Below are positions 47,394 to 57,331 of a stretch of 64,000 bases of DNA, piece by piece. Location of the stretch: the NCBI GenBank assembly GCA_050108195.1, contig JBNIDL010000001.1:248001-312000 (forward strand), given 5' to 3'. Position numbers and translations under genes: made by a program. The DNA comes from JBNIDL01 sp050108195 (GTDB lineage Bacteria > Pseudomonadota > Gammaproteobacteria > Enterobacterales > Enterobacteriaceae). The notes under the pieces are model-generated. The model did no database searches, was not told where the DNA came from, and saw only the letters and a list, made by a program, of their open reading frames with translations. Within the stretch, counting starts at the first letter, position 1. Every line of letters begins with the position of its first letter.

Positions 47394-49715
47394 TTAATTT
47401 TCAAAAACAATATTAAAAATTTCTTCTATTTTTTTTATTAGCTTTATATTTAAACTACCTGTTATGTCTTTAGATATCTCTTCTAAATTTCTTTTATTTT
47501 CGTATGGTATAATTACAGTTTTTATCATTCCTCTGTGTGCTGCAAGTAATTTTTCTTTAAGCCCACCTATAGGTAATATTTTTCCATACAATGTAATTTC
47601 TCCAGTCATAGCTATATTTGACTTTATTTTTTTATTGGTTAGGCAAGAAAATATTGCTGTACAAACTGCTATTCCTGCACTTGGGCCATCTTTAGGAGTA
47701 GCTCCTTCTGGAACATGTACATGTATATCATTTTTTTCATAAAAATTTTCTTTTATATTAAATATATTAGATCTGGATCTAATAACTGTTAATGCAGCTT
47801 GTATTGATTCTTGCATAACTTCACCTAACGAACCAGTGTATATTAACTTGCCTTTTCCTGGAATACAAACTGCTTCAATTGTTAGTAAATCTCCACCAAC
47901 TTCTGTCCAAGCCAATCCGGTAACTTGACCAATTCTTACTTTTTTGCTAGCTTTTCCATAATCAAATTTTTTTACTCCAAGAAATTTTTTCAAATTATTT
48001 AAATTTATATTTATTCTATTAATTTTTTTTTTTAATAAAAGTATTTTAACTGTTTTTCTACACAATTTAGAAATTTCTCTCTGTAAATTTCTTACTCCAG
48101 CTTCTCTAGTGTAGTATCTTATTAATGAAACTATAACTTCCTTTTCTATATTTATCTCATCTGGTTTTAAGGCATTTTGTTTCAATTGTTTAGGTACTAA
48201 ATGTTTTATTGCAATATTTAGTTTCTCTTCTTCTGTGTATCCTGATAATCTTATTATTTCCATTCTATCTAATAAAGGATGCGGTATATTCATAGAATTA
48301 GAGGTTGCTACAAACATAACATTTGACAAATCATAATCTATTTCTAAATAATGGTCGTTAAAAGAAAAGTTTTGTTCTGGATCCAACACTTCTAATAAAG
48401 CAGAAGCAGGATCACCTCTCATATCTGAAGATATCTTATCTACTTCATCTAATAGAAATAGTGGATTTTTTACTCCTATTTTTGATATTTTTTGTATTAA
48501 TTTTCCAGGCATAGATCCTATATAAGTCCTTCTGTGCCCTCTTATTTCTGCTTCATCTCTTAAACCACCTAAAGCCATTCTTGTGTATTTTCTTCCAGTT
48601 GCTTTTGCTATTGATTGTCCTAATGAGGTTTTCCCTACTCCTGGTGGACCTACTAAACAAAGTATTGGCCCTTTAACCTTATTTACTCTGTTTTGAACTG
48701 CTAAATATTCTATTATGTGATCTTTTACTTTTTCTAATCCATAATGATCTTTATCTAAAATTTTTTTTGCAATTGATATATCTTTCCTTAATCTACTACT
48801 TTTATTCCATGGTAAAGAGATCATCCAATCTATATAACTTCTTACTACTGTAGCTTCTGCTGAAATAGGAGACATCATTTTTAATTTTTTTAGTTCTAAC
48901 ATAGTTTTTTCTTTTGCTTCTTTTGACATATTTTTTTCTTTTATTTTTTTTTTTATACTTTCATATTCATCTGGAATATTATCTATTTCTCCTAATTCTT
49001 TTTGTAGTGCTTTAATTTGTTCGTTTAAATAATACTCTCTTTGACTTTTTTCCATTTGACTTTTTACTCTATTTCTTATTTTTTTTTCTACGTTGAGCAT
49101 TTCTATTTCAGATTCTATAACTAACATCAAATATTCTAATCGTTTAGAAATGTCCTCTGTTTCTAAAACAGATTGTTTTTCTAAAAGTTTTAATGGCATA
49201 TGTGCTGCAATAGTATCTATTAATCTTGTTATTTCATTTATATTTTTAAGAGAACTCAGTACTTCTTGAGGAATTTTTTTGTTTAATTTTATATAATCTT
49301 CGAATTGATTTATTGCTGTTCTTATTAAAATTTCTTGATCTTTTTTTTCTATATTAGAACTTCTTATATATATAGCTGAAGCTGTAAAATAATTTCCATT
49401 ATCTGCTATAGCAATTATTTTCGCTCTTGAAATACCTTCTACTAAAACTTTTAATGTACCATCTGGTAATTTTAACATTTGTAATATGGATGATATAGTT
49501 CCAACTAAAAATAAATCACTTATACTTGGTTCGTCTTTTGAGGCTTCTTTTTGAGCTACTAACATTACTTTTTTATTATTGTTCATAGAGAATTCTAAAC
49601 ATTTTATAGACTTTTCTCTTCCTACAAACAATGGAATAACCATATTTGGATAAACCACGACATCTCTAAGTGGTAGCACTGGAATTTTTATTTTTTTAGA
49701 ATCTTCTAATTTCAT
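47394..49715 (-). CDS. lon: ATP-dependent protease La
   Basis: Cytoplasmic AAA+ serine protease of 773 residues (E. coli 784). The N-terminal substrate domain starts LPVLPLRDVVVYPNMVIPLFVGREKSI. Walker A is GPPGVGKTS and Walker B FLLDEVDK. The catalytic Ser is S679 in PKDGPSAG, the same number as in E. coli, and the catalytic Lys lies in GGLKEKLLAA. It is among the best-conserved proteins of the window. With the neighbouring ClpX altered, Lon may carry most soluble ATP-dependent proteolysis, which is inference. Confidence 0.97.
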   Translation of the reverse strand: MKLEDSKKIKIPVLPLRDVVVYPNMVIPLFVGREKSIKCLEFSMNNNKKVMLVAQKEASKDEPSISDLFLVGTISSILQMLKLPDGTLKVLVEGISRAKIIAIADNGNYFTASAIYIRSSNIEKKDQEILIRTAINQFEDYIKLNKKIPQEVLSSLKNINEITRLIDTIAAHMPLKLLEKQSVLETEDISKRLEYLMLVIESEIEMLNVEKKIRNRVKSQMEKSQREYYLNEQIKALQKELGEIDNIPDEYESIKKKIKEKNMSKEAKEKTMLELKKLKMMSPISAEATVVRSYIDWMISLPWNKSSRLRKDISIAKKILDKDHYGLEKVKDHIIEYLAVQNRVNKVKGPILCLVGPPGVGKTSLGQSIAKATGRKYTRMALGGLRDEAEIRGHRRTYIGSMPGKLIQKISKIGVKNPLFLLDEVDKISSDMRGDPASALLEVLDPEQNFSFNDHYLEIDYDLSNVMFVATSNSMNIPHPLLDRMEIIRLSGYTEEEKLNIAIKHLVPKQLKQNALKPDEINIEKEVIVSLIRYYTREAGVRNLQREISKLCRKTVKILLLKKKINRININLNNLKKFLGVKKFDYGKASKKVRIGQVTGLAWTEVGGDLLTIEAVCIPGKGKLIYTGSLGEVMQESIQAALTVIRSRSNIFNIKENFYEKNDIHVHVPEGATPKDGPSAGIAVCTAIFSCLTNKKIKSNIAMTGEITLYGKILPIGGLKEKLLAAHRGMIKTVIIPYENKRNLEEISKDITGSLNIKLIKKIEEIFNIVFEN

Positions 49716-49770
49716 TAAGTTATCTCTTTATTTATTAAGTCATTTAACTATTTTTTTAAGATTTTTTTAA

Positions 49771-51009
49771 TTAATTATAAATTATTTGAGGATTTAAATT
49801 ATTTTTTATTACATTTTTGCTAATTACTATTTTTTTTATTTTTCTATCTAATGTTGCATAATACATTATTTTAACCAAAGATTTTTCAATAACATAATTT
49901 AACCCTCTAATACCTAATTTAGTTTTCAAGGATTGATTAACTATTTCTTTTATAGCTTTTTTATCAAATTCTAAATCTATATTTTCCATCATAAATAACC
50001 TTTTGTACTGCTTTATTAAAGAGTTCTTAGTTTTTTTCAATATTTTATATAACATTTTTTTATCTGGTTTATTAAGATTTATTATTATAGGGAACCTACT
50101 AATAAATTCTTTTATTAATCCAAATTTTACAAAATCTTCCGGTAAAATTTTTTTTAATATTTCTTTGTTGTTTAAAATTTTTATGTTTTTTTTTATTAAA
50201 TATATTTTTTTTAAATTTATTCTGTTTTTTATGATGTTTGTCATTCCTTTAAATTTTCCGCTGCAGATAAATAATATTTTAGAAGTATCAATTTTTATTA
50301 AGTTTTTATTGTTATCGAAATTTGAAAATTGTTTTTTTAAAAAGTATGTTGTACCTTCTATTAAATTTACTAAAGATCTTTGAATAATTTCTCCAGAAAT
50401 GTTTTTTGCTATAAAATCTTCATTTATTTTTTTAGAGATTTTATCTATCCCATCTATATATATTATACTATTTTCTGCTTTTTCTATGTCATAATTACAG
50501 TTTTGTAACAATTTTAATATTATACTTTCTATTTCTTTTTTAGTAGAGTTTTTTTCTATAAATGAAGTGGCATTAGTTACTATTAATGGAATATTAAGTA
50601 TTTTTGACAAAGTTTTAGCAATGAATGTCTTTCCACTTCCAGTTGGTCCAATAATCAGTATATTGCTTTTACTAATACTTAAATTCTTTGAATTAATTTT
50701 CATAGAATTTAGTATTTTTTTATAATGATTGTACATAGTTACTGATAATATTTTTTTTGCTTTTTTTTGTCCTATTACATAATTATTTAATTTTTTGTAT
50801 ATAAATTCTGGATAAAGAGTTGTAAAATCTTTTAATTTTATTATTTTTTTTTCTGTATCTTCTTGAAGTATATTGTTACACATTTCGACACATTTCTCGC
50901 ATATATATACAGATGATAATCCCGCAATAATTTTACTTTTTTTATTTTGTTCATTTTTACAAAAAGAACAGGATATAATGTTTTTTTTTATTTTTAGTTC
51001 ATCTTTCAT
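49771..51009 (-). CDS. clpX: ClpX-like AAA+ protein lacking key ATPase, pore and ClpP-binding elements
   Basis: A 412-residue protein, clearly ClpX by alignment and position (E. coli 424). Retained: zinc cysteines C14, C17, C37 and C40; Walker A GPTGSGKT (121-128); DTSKILFIC; the Arg finger in EFISRFP; and the sensor-2 Arg in GIRGL. Lost: the Walker-B Glu (YIDGIDK, G187 for E. coli E185); the aromatic pore-1 loop GYVG (here NSTK, 154-157); the RKH loop (Asn/Asp-rich here); and the IGF loop that docks ClpP. The usual clpP neighbour is missing. It may be a pseudo-unfoldase or adaptor, or may be decaying. Confidence 0.9.
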   Translation of the reverse strand: MKDELKIKKNIISCSFCKNEQNKKSKIIAGLSSVYICEKCVEMCNNILQEDTEKKIIKLKDFTTLYPEFIYKKLNNYVIGQKKAKKILSVTMYNHYKKILNSMKINSKNLSISKSNILIIGPTGSGKTFIAKTLSKILNIPLIVTNATSFIEKNSTKKEIESIILKLLQNCNYDIEKAENSIIYIDGIDKISKKINEDFIAKNISGEIIQRSLVNLIEGTTYFLKKQFSNFDNNKNLIKIDTSKILFICSGKFKGMTNIIKNRINLKKIYLIKKNIKILNNKEILKKILPEDFVKFGLIKEFISRFPIIINLNKPDKKMLYKILKKTKNSLIKQYKRLFMMENIDLEFDKKAIKEIVNQSLKTKLGIRGLNYVIEKSLVKIMYYATLDRKIKKIVISKNVIKNNLNPQIIYN

Positions 51010-51548
51010 TTTTTTTTATTTAATTCCTATCTTTAATTGTTTTTATTTTTATATAATTTTTTTTATTTTATATTATTATTTTTTTAAAAAAATAATGTAT
51101 CTTTTTTATATTTATTTAATTTATCTTAAAAAATTTGGTTTATTTAAATACTTTTATAAAACATTGTACTTAGAACTAAAAATTTTTTAAATAAATGAAA
51201 ACATATATTATTGCAATTAAATAAAATTTAATTAAAATTAGAATTTTAACAAATTTTAAATAATTTTATTTTAAATTTATATACTTTTAAAAACTTAAAT
51301 TTTAACTTGATAAATTTTTTTTTATTTCTTTATTTTAGAAAATTTTATATATTAACTATATTAAAAAACAACTTGAAAAAAATATTTTTAATTATTTAAA
51401 ATTAAATTACACATTTAAAAAATTTATTTCAAGATAATATTCTTGACAATTTTGTTTAATTTAATTTTAATTAATTTTATGCTTTTTATTAAAATCAATC
51501 AATAATATTATAAATGTTATATTTTTTTGCTTGAATAAAAAAAATTAT
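51010..51548. other. Gene-free A+T-rich spacer between clpX and cyoA
   Basis: About 540 bases with no convincing coding frame. In E. coli this interval holds clpP, tig, bolA, yajG and ampG, none of which I can recognise in any frame. A rightward frame entering it from 50873 is antisense to clpX and has no family features. Apart from a candidate promoter for cyoA near the right end, I see only A/T-rich sequence. Confidence 0.7.
51443..51471 (+). promoter_or_regulatory. Candidate sigma-70 promoter of the cyo operon
   Basis: A perfect -35 hexamer TTGACA (51443-51448), a 17-base spacer and a -10 hexamer TTTAAT (51466-51471, five of six). This would start transcription about 70 bases before the cyoA ATG. 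It is the best promoter match I noticed in an intergenic region here. In such A/T-rich DNA the -10 has little weight, but the exact -35 and ideal spacing do. Confidence 0.55.
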
Positions 51549-52424
51549 ATGAAAAAAAATTTAAGAATACTTTCTAAGCATAACCTGTTGTTTTATTTTA
51601 TTGTAATTTTAATTTTTTTGTTGTTTTTTATTTTTAGTAAAACTATATTTTTTAATCCAATAGGTTATATTGGCGATTATCAAAAAAAAATAATAGTTTT
51701 AGTTTCTTTTCTTGTTATTCCAATTATCTTAATTACCACTTTTCTTAGTTTAAAATTTTTTTTTAGGCATAAAAAAAATAAAAAACTTTATGATCCTAAT
51801 TTTACAGAGTCTTCTAAGATAGAAAAATTTATTTGGTTTTCTGTTAGTTTAATCGTTTTTTTTATATCAATAATTTCTTGGAAAAGTACTCATTTATTGG
51901 ATCCTAGAATCAATATAAAAAAAATAAATAATGTTGTTTATAATAATCAAATGAAAGTTGAAGTAATTTCTTTAGATTGGAAATGGTTGTTTATATATCC
52001 TAAATACGGAATAGCTACTATAAATGAATTAGTTGTACCTGTGAATACTCCAATAGAATTTAATATCACTTCATCATCAGTTATGAATTCTTTTTTTATT
52101 CCTGGGGTTGGAAGTCAAATGTACGCGATGTCTGGAATGAATTCTAAATTAAATTTAATATTCAACAATATTGGTCAATATAAAGGATTTTCTTCAAATT
52201 TTAGTGGAGATGGATTTTCTGATATGAAATTCAAAGTTATAGTTAAAGAAAATTGTTATAATTTTAAAAAATGGATAAAAAACGTTAAAAATAAGGGTAG
52301 CTTTTTATCTTTAGAAAAATATTTAAAAATTGAAAATCCTTCAAATTCTAATGTAGAATATTTTTCTTTTGTTAAAAAAGATTTATTTAATATTGTTTTA
52401 ACCAAATTTAAAAAAATTATTTAA
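51549..52424 (+). CDS. cyoA: Cytochrome bo3 ubiquinol oxidase subunit II
   Basis: Periplasm-facing subunit of the terminal oxidase. It has two membrane segments (about 10-30 and 45-68) followed by a cupredoxin-like domain with WKSTHLLDPR, SLDWKWLFIYPKYGIAT, SSSVMNSFFIPGVGSQMYAMSGM and the FSGDGFSDMKF segment. No CuA ligands are present, as expected for a quinol oxidase. I use ATG 51549 (291 residues); an in-frame TTG at 51531 would add six. The lipoprotein Cys of E. coli CyoA and the C-terminal His/Met-rich tail are absent. Confidence 0.95.
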   Translation: MKKNLRILSKHNLLFYFIVILIFLLFFIFSKTIFFNPIGYIGDYQKKIIVLVSFLVIPIILITTFLSLKFFFRHKKNKKLYDPNFTESSKIEKFIWFSVSLIVFFISIISWKSTHLLDPRINIKKINNVVYNNQMKVEVISLDWKWLFIYPKYGIATINELVVPVNTPIEFNITSSSVMNSFFIPGVGSQMYAMSGMNSKLNLIFNNIGQYKGFSSNFSGDGFSDMKFKVIVKENCYNFKKWIKNVKNKGSFLSLEKYLKIENPSNSNVEYFSFVKKDLFNIVLTKFKKII

Positions 52425-52462
52425 TTTTTTAAATAATTTATGGAAATTTTTTAGGAGGATTT

Positions 52463-54394
52463 ATGCTTTTTGGAAGACTTACTTTTAATGATATTCCATA
52501 CAAAGAACCTATTGTCTGTTTTACTTTTTTTTTGTTATTTATAACTTTTAGTTTAGTAATTTTTTATATTTCTTATAAAAATAAATGGAAATATATATGG
52601 AAAAATTGGTTAACTAGTTTCGATCATAAGAAAATAGGTATAATGTACATTTTATTATCTATTTTAATGTTAATAAGGGGATTTGTTGACGCTTTAATGA
52701 TGAGATTTCAACAATTCTTGTCTTCTAATAAAATAGGCTCTTTTTTATCTTCTCATCATTATAATCAAGTAATGACAGCTCATGGTGTAATAATGATTAT
52801 ATTTATGGCCACTCCATTACTGATAGGATTAATGAATTTTATAATACCTTTACAAATTGGATCAAGAGATTTGGCTTTTCCTTTTTTAAATTCTTTAAGT
52901 TTTTGGATATTTGTTTCTAGTTTTTTTTTAGTAAATACTTCTTTGTTTGTAGGTGAATTTTCTAACACTGGTTGGTCAGGTTATCCACCTCTTTCAGAGA
53001 GATATTATAATCCAGGAGTTGGAGTTGATTATTGGATATGGAGTATACAACTTGCTAGTATATCAACAACATTGTCATCAATAAACTTCATAATTACGAT
53101 ATTATTTATGAGAGCACCATTTATTAAAATAATGAAAATGACAGTATTTACTTGGACTGTTTTATGTTCCAACATATTGTCATTAATATCATTTCCTATA
53201 TTAAGTTCTTCAGTTTTACTATTAACGTTAGACAGATATTTAGGCACTTATTTTTTTACAAATAACATGGGTGGAAATCCAATGATGTATATAAATTTAT
53301 TTTGGGCTTGGGGCCATCCTGAAGTTTATATATTGATTTTGCCAGCTTTTGGAATTTTTTCTGAGGTAGTTTCTACTTTTTGTAAAAAGCAAATATTTGG
53401 TTACCTATCTTTAGTATTAGCCACTATATCCATAACAATTCTTTCTTTTTTAGTTTGGTTGCATCATTTTTTTACTATGGGAGCAAGTGCAAATGTAAAT
53501 TCCATATTTGGAATTATGACAATGATAATAGCTATACCTACAGGGATAAAAATATTTAATTGGATTTTTACCATGTATAAAGGTTACATAACTTTTTCAA
53601 ATCCTATGTTATGGACAATTGCGTTTATTATAACTTTTTCTATAGGAGGTGTTGCTGGAATAATATTATCTATACCTAGTTTAGATTATGTTTTACATAA
53701 TAGTTTATTTTTAGTTGCACATTTTCACACTGTAATAATAGGAGGGGTAGTGTTTAGTTGTTTTGCTGGACTTACATATTGGTTTCCTAAAATTTTTGGA
53801 ATAATATTAGATGAATTTTATGGAAAAATTTCTTTTTCCTTTTGGGTTATAGGATTTTATGTTTCTTTTCTACCATTGTATATTTTAGGTTTTATGGGGA
53901 TGACTAGACGTTTATCTCAAAATATAGATTATTCATTTCATGTACCTTTAACTTTTTCTTTTTTTGGCGTTATATTGATTTTTTTAGGAGTTGTATTTCA
54001 AGTAATACAAATTTTAGTTAGTCTAAAAAATAGAAATTATAAAAATTTAGATATTAATGATCCTTGGGATGGAAGAACATTAGAATGGTATACTTTATCA
54101 CCTCCACCTTCATACAATTTTGAAAGATTTTCAAAAATAAAAAGTAGCATAGATATATTTTGGGAAGTTAAAAAAAATAAAAAAAATATTAGTAATAATA
54201 AAAATTTAAAAATTAAATTACATAACGGATCTTGTGTTGGGTTTTTATTTTCTATATTTTTATTTTTTTTATGTTTTTCTTTTGTTTGGTATATTTGGTG
54301 GTTATCTTTATTAAGTTTTTTATTTATTTTTTCAATTTTTGTTTTTCTTTTATTATTTTATAAAGATAAATATTATTATATTAAATTTAAATAA
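52463..54394 (+). CDS. cyoB: Cytochrome bo3 ubiquinol oxidase subunit I
   Basis: Catalytic proton-pumping heme-copper subunit of 643 residues (E. coli 663), with about 15 hydrophobic segments. The ligands for heme b, heme o3 and CuB are present: [22 protein letters not shown] with the His-Tyr pair, [11 protein letters not shown], and [14 protein letters not shown]. An AGGAGG site (52453-52458) lies just before the ATG, unusually strong for this window, as suits an abundant membrane protein. Confidence 0.97.
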   Translation: MLFGRLTFNDIPYKEPIVCFTFFLLFITFSLVIFYISYKNKWKYIWKNWLTSFDHKKIGIMYILLSILMLIRGFVDALMMRFQQFLSSNKIGSFLSSHHYNQVMTAHGVIMIIFMATPLLIGLMNFIIPLQIGSRDLAFPFLNSLSFWIFVSSFFLVNTSLFVGEFSNTGWSGYPPLSERYYNPGVGVDYWIWSIQLASISTTLSSINFIITILFMRAPFIKIMKMTVFTWTVLCSNILSLISFPILSSSVLLLTLDRYLGTYFFTNNMGGNPMMYINLFWAWGHPEVYILILPAFGIFSEVVSTFCKKQIFGYLSLVLATISITILSFLVWLHHFFTMGASANVNSIFGIMTMIIAIPTGIKIFNWIFTMYKGYITFSNPMLWTIAFIITFSIGGVAGIILSIPSLDYVLHNSLFLVAHFHTVIIGGVVFSCFAGLTYWFPKIFGIILDEFYGKISFSFWVIGFYVSFLPLYILGFMGMTRRLSQNIDYSFHVPLTFSFFGVILIFLGVVFQVIQILVSLKNRNYKNLDINDPWDGRTLEWYTLSPPPSYNFERFSKIKSSIDIFWEVKKNKKNISNNKNLKIKLHNGSCVGFLFSIFLFFLCFSFVWYIWWLSLLSFLFIFSIFVFLLLFYKDKYYYIKFK

Positions 54395-54434
54395 CAAATT
54401 ATTAATAAATTAATTTTTTTTTAAAGGTAAAATT

Positions 54435-55019
54435 ATGAATTTGTTGGACAAAAATTCAAAATTTAATAATAGATATTACGTTATTTCTTCAGGTTTTTTT
54501 TTATATTTAGTTAGTGATTTAATATTTTTCTCTACTTTGTTAACTATTTATCTTTATAATTATATTATTTATGACTATACAATATTTTTTAAAAGTAAAG
54601 ATATTTTTTTTGTAATTTTAGAAACTTTTTTAATTTTATTAATTAATTCTTTGTGTAATAAGTTAAAAATTTGTATCTATAAAAATGAAAAAATTAATTT
54701 TTTATTAAATTTATTTTATTTGTTAATTTTAAATTTATTTATATTATTTTTTAATTTTAAAAAAATACTAAACTTTTTTTATTTAAGTAACTCATTATTT
54801 TCAAGTTTATTGGTAATAATTTTATTTCATTTTTTTCATTTTATTATAGGATTTTTTTGGAACTTATTTATAATTTTTAATTTATATTTAAATTCATTAA
54901 ACAATAAGAATTTAATTAATATTTACTGTTTGAGTCTATTTTATAATTTTTTAAATATAATTTGGATATTCATCTTTAACTTTTTATATATTTTTAATTT
55001 AATGGGCGCTCATAAATGA
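54435..55019 (+). CDS. cyoC: Cytochrome bo3 ubiquinol oxidase subunit III
   Basis: Five-helix membrane subunit of 194 residues (E. coli 204). The sequence is Phe/Leu/Ile/Asn-rich and divergent. GFFLYLVSDLIFFSTLLTIY near residue 25, the HFFHFIIGFFWNLFI segment and the terminal LMGAHK are recognisable. The position between cyoB and cyoD confirms it. The stop overlaps the start of cyoD by four bases. An AAAGGT site precedes the ATG. Confidence 0.9.
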   Translation: MNLLDKNSKFNNRYYVISSGFFLYLVSDLIFFSTLLTIYLYNYIIYDYTIFFKSKDIFFVILETFLILLINSLCNKLKICIYKNEKINFLLNLFYLLILNLFILFFNFKKILNFFYLSNSLFSSLLVIILFHFFHFIIGFFWNLFIIFNLYLNSLNNKNLINIYCLSLFYNFLNIIWIFIFNFLYIFNLMGAHK

Positions 55020-55294
55020 AAAACTTAATAACTAAAAAAGTTTTTTTTAATTTTTTAATATACTTATATCCGATATTTATACTATTTTTGTTTTTTAATT
55101 CTTTAAATTATTATTTTTTTTTTATTTTAGTTTTTCTACAAGTATTAATTCATATGATTTTTTTAATAAATACAAGTATGTTAATAAATAGAAATTTAAT
55201 TTTATTTTTTATAATATTTTCTTTATTAATTTCTTTTATTTTAATACTTGGATCTATTTGGATAATGAAAGATATACATTATCGTTTATATTAA
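55016..55294 (+). CDS. cyoD: Cytochrome bo3 ubiquinol oxidase subunit IV
   Basis: Small three-helix membrane subunit that helps assembly, with 92 residues (E. coli 109) and a shortened N-terminus. VFLQVLIHMIFLIN and the closing GSIWIMKDIHYRLY match the family. It overlaps cyoC and is followed by cyoE after seven bases. Confidence 0.88.
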   Translation: MKNLITKKVFFNFLIYLYPIFILFLFFNSLNYYFFFILVFLQVLIHMIFLINTSMLINRNLILFFIIFSLLISFILILGSIWIMKDIHYRLY

Positions 55295-55301
55295 AGAAAC
55301 T

Positions 55302-56141
55302 ATGATTAATTATTTAAAATTAATTAAACCTAACATAGTTTTTGGAAATTTATTATCTTTTTTTTGTGGAATGTCTATTTCTTGTACAACAAAAATTGAT
55401 ATGAAAATATTAATATGTTTGTTTATATCAATTTTTTTAATAATTTCTTCTAGTTGTATAATTAATAATATTATAGATAGAAATTTCGACAAAATAATGA
55501 ATAGAACAAAAACAAGATTTATTTTAATAAAAAAAATATCTATTTTTTATCTTTATATAGTTTCTTTAATTTTTTGTTTTTTAGGATTTTTAATATTTTA
55601 TTTTTTAGTAAACTTTTATTCTTTTATTGTTATTTTATTAGGATATTTTTTATATACTATACCTTATAGTATGTATTCAAAGAAAAAAAAATTATTATTT
55701 AATTTATTTTTAGGATGTATTTCTGGTTCTTCTCCTATAATTGGAGGATATTTAGCATTAAATAAAAATATTAATTTTTTTATTGTTTTTTTTTTGTTTG
55801 TAATATTATTTAGTTGGCAAATACCACATTTTATATCAATATTTTTATATTACTTAAATGAATATAAAGTAGCGAAAATACAAACATTAAATGAACTATA
55901 TAAATTTAGTTTTATTAATAGTTTGTATTTAATATTTTTTTTTATTTTTTTTGTTTTTAGTATTTTATTTCTTTTTTACATAAATGTTAGTTATATACTT
56001 ATATTTATATTTTTTTTCATAAATATTTTATGGATAATTGTTAGTTTAAATAATTTTTTTTGCAAAAAATTAAAGATTAACATTTCTATTATTTCTATTT
56101 TTTCTTTTTTTATTTTTATAATATCTAATAATTTTTTATAA
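55302..56141 (+). CDS. cyoE: Protoheme IX farnesyltransferase (heme O synthase)
   Basis: UbiA-family prenyltransferase that makes heme O for CyoB. It has 279 residues (E. coli 296) and about nine hydrophobic segments. The first Asp-rich motif is NNIIDRNFDKIMNRTKTR, and the second region is around FSWQIPHFISIFLYYLNEYKVAKIQ. The farnesyl donor would come from the isoprenoid pathway that starts with Dxs, encoded at 57332-59140. It lies three bases from yajR. Confidence 0.94.
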   Translation: MINYLKLIKPNIVFGNLLSFFCGMSISCTTKIDMKILICLFISIFLIISSSCIINNIIDRNFDKIMNRTKTRFILIKKISIFYLYIVSLIFCFLGFLIFYFLVNFYSFIVILLGYFLYTIPYSMYSKKKKLLFNLFLGCISGSSPIIGGYLALNKNINFFIVFFLFVILFSWQIPHFISIFLYYLNEYKVAKIQTLNELYKFSFINSLYLIFFFIFFVFSILFLFYINVSYILIFIFFFINILWIIVSLNNFFCKKLKINISIISIFSFFIFIISNNFL

Positions 56142-56144
56142 TTT

Positions 56145-57305
56145 ATGAAAAATAAAATATTTGTTTTAATTATAATTAATTTTATTTTCTCTTTGAGAAT
56201 GATTGGCTCATATACTATATTTTCAGCATTTGCCTTTTATGGACATAATTTAAGTAATTCAAATGATTTTTTAATAGGCATTGCGATTGGTATATATAAT
56301 TTATCTCAGGCGATTTTTCAAATACCGTTTGGCGTTTTATCTGACTTTGTTGGAAGAAAAAAAACTATATTAATATGTCTTATAATTTTCTTTTTTGGAA
56401 ATTTTTTGAATTCATTTTTTAAAAATATTTGGATAATAATTTTTGGAAGATTTATACAAGGATTAGCTGCTGTTTCTTCTACTTGTATGGCTTTAATAAT
56501 CGATTATTTTGGTAAAAATTTTTATAAAATTATACCTATAATAGGAGTTAATTTATTTATTACTTTTTTAATATCAAATTCAATTGGACCTTATATTGCT
56601 TATTTATTTGGATTAAATGGAGTGTTTTTTTTTATATCTATTCTTTCTTTATTTTGTATTTTTTTATCATATTTTTTTTTACCTAATACAAAAAATAAAT
56701 GTAATAATTTCAAAAATGTAAAAAATATTATAAAGAACATATATAGTTTTAAACTATTTTTATTATATTCAAATTTGTTTTTTTTACATTTTGTTTTGTC
56801 TTTTAATTTGTTTTTTTTTCCTAAAATAATTTTAAATACTAAATTTTTTTCTCATAAAATTTGGATATTAATATTTGTTTTTTCTTTTTTTGTTTCTTTG
56901 ATATTCATTTATATTATTTTAAAAATAAAGCATTTAGTAAATTTATTAAAATTAATATTTATGATTATAATTTTGATGTTTTTTTCTGAAATTTTTTTAT
57001 TTTCATTAAAAAATATTTTTTATTATTTTATTTTCATTTTTATTTTTATAGTAATTTTTAGTATTTTAGAAGTTTTATTTCCATTATTTTTTAAAAATAA
57101 TAGTTCTTTTGATAAGAAAGGCAGTATTATCGGAATATATTCTTTTTATCAATTTTTAGGATCTTCACTTGGAAGTATACTTTCAAGTTGGTTTTTTTTA
57201 TTATTCAATTTAAATAATATTTTTTTATTTATTTTTATAATTTTTCTTGTTTGGATTATTTCTTTTTTAATTTATGTTAAATTAGAAAATAGTGATTTTT
57301 TATAA
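56145..57305 (+). CDS. yajR: Major facilitator superfamily transporter YajR, without C-terminal YAM domain
   Basis: A 386-residue protein with about 12 hydrophobic segments. The MFS motif A loop GVLSDFVGRKKTI and the GRFIQGLAAVSSTCMALIIDYF segment identify a YajR-type drug/H+ antiporter-like protein. It lies directly after cyoE, as in E. coli. E. coli YajR has 454 residues, with a soluble ferredoxin-like domain after helix 12. Here the protein stops just after helix 12. The substrate is unknown. Confidence 0.87.
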   Translation: MKNKIFVLIIINFIFSLRMIGSYTIFSAFAFYGHNLSNSNDFLIGIAIGIYNLSQAIFQIPFGVLSDFVGRKKTILICLIIFFFGNFLNSFFKNIWIIIFGRFIQGLAAVSSTCMALIIDYFGKNFYKIIPIIGVNLFITFLISNSIGPYIAYLFGLNGVFFFISILSLFCIFLSYFFLPNTKNKCNNFKNVKNIIKNIYSFKLFLLYSNLFFLHFVLSFNLFFFPKIILNTKFFSHKIWILIFVFSFFVSLIFIYIILKIKHLVNLLKLIFMIIILMFFSEIFLFSLKNIFYYFIFIFIFIVIFSILEVLFPLFFKNNSSFDKKGSIIGIYSFYQFLGSSLGSILSSWFFLLFNLNNIFLFIFIIFLVWIISFLIYVKLENSDFL

Positions 57306-57331
57306 TTTAACATCTATTTTTTTTTATAAAT

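Noticed and set aside
47464..47742. 92-codon + frame opposite lon
   Set aside because: Antisense shadow of a highly conserved protein gene; no family features or ribosome-binding site.
50873..51190. 105-codon + frame entering the clpX-cyoA spacer
   Set aside because: The first half is antisense to clpX and the rest is Phe/Tyr/Ile low complexity from A/T-rich DNA; no similarity to clpP, tig, bolA or ampG.
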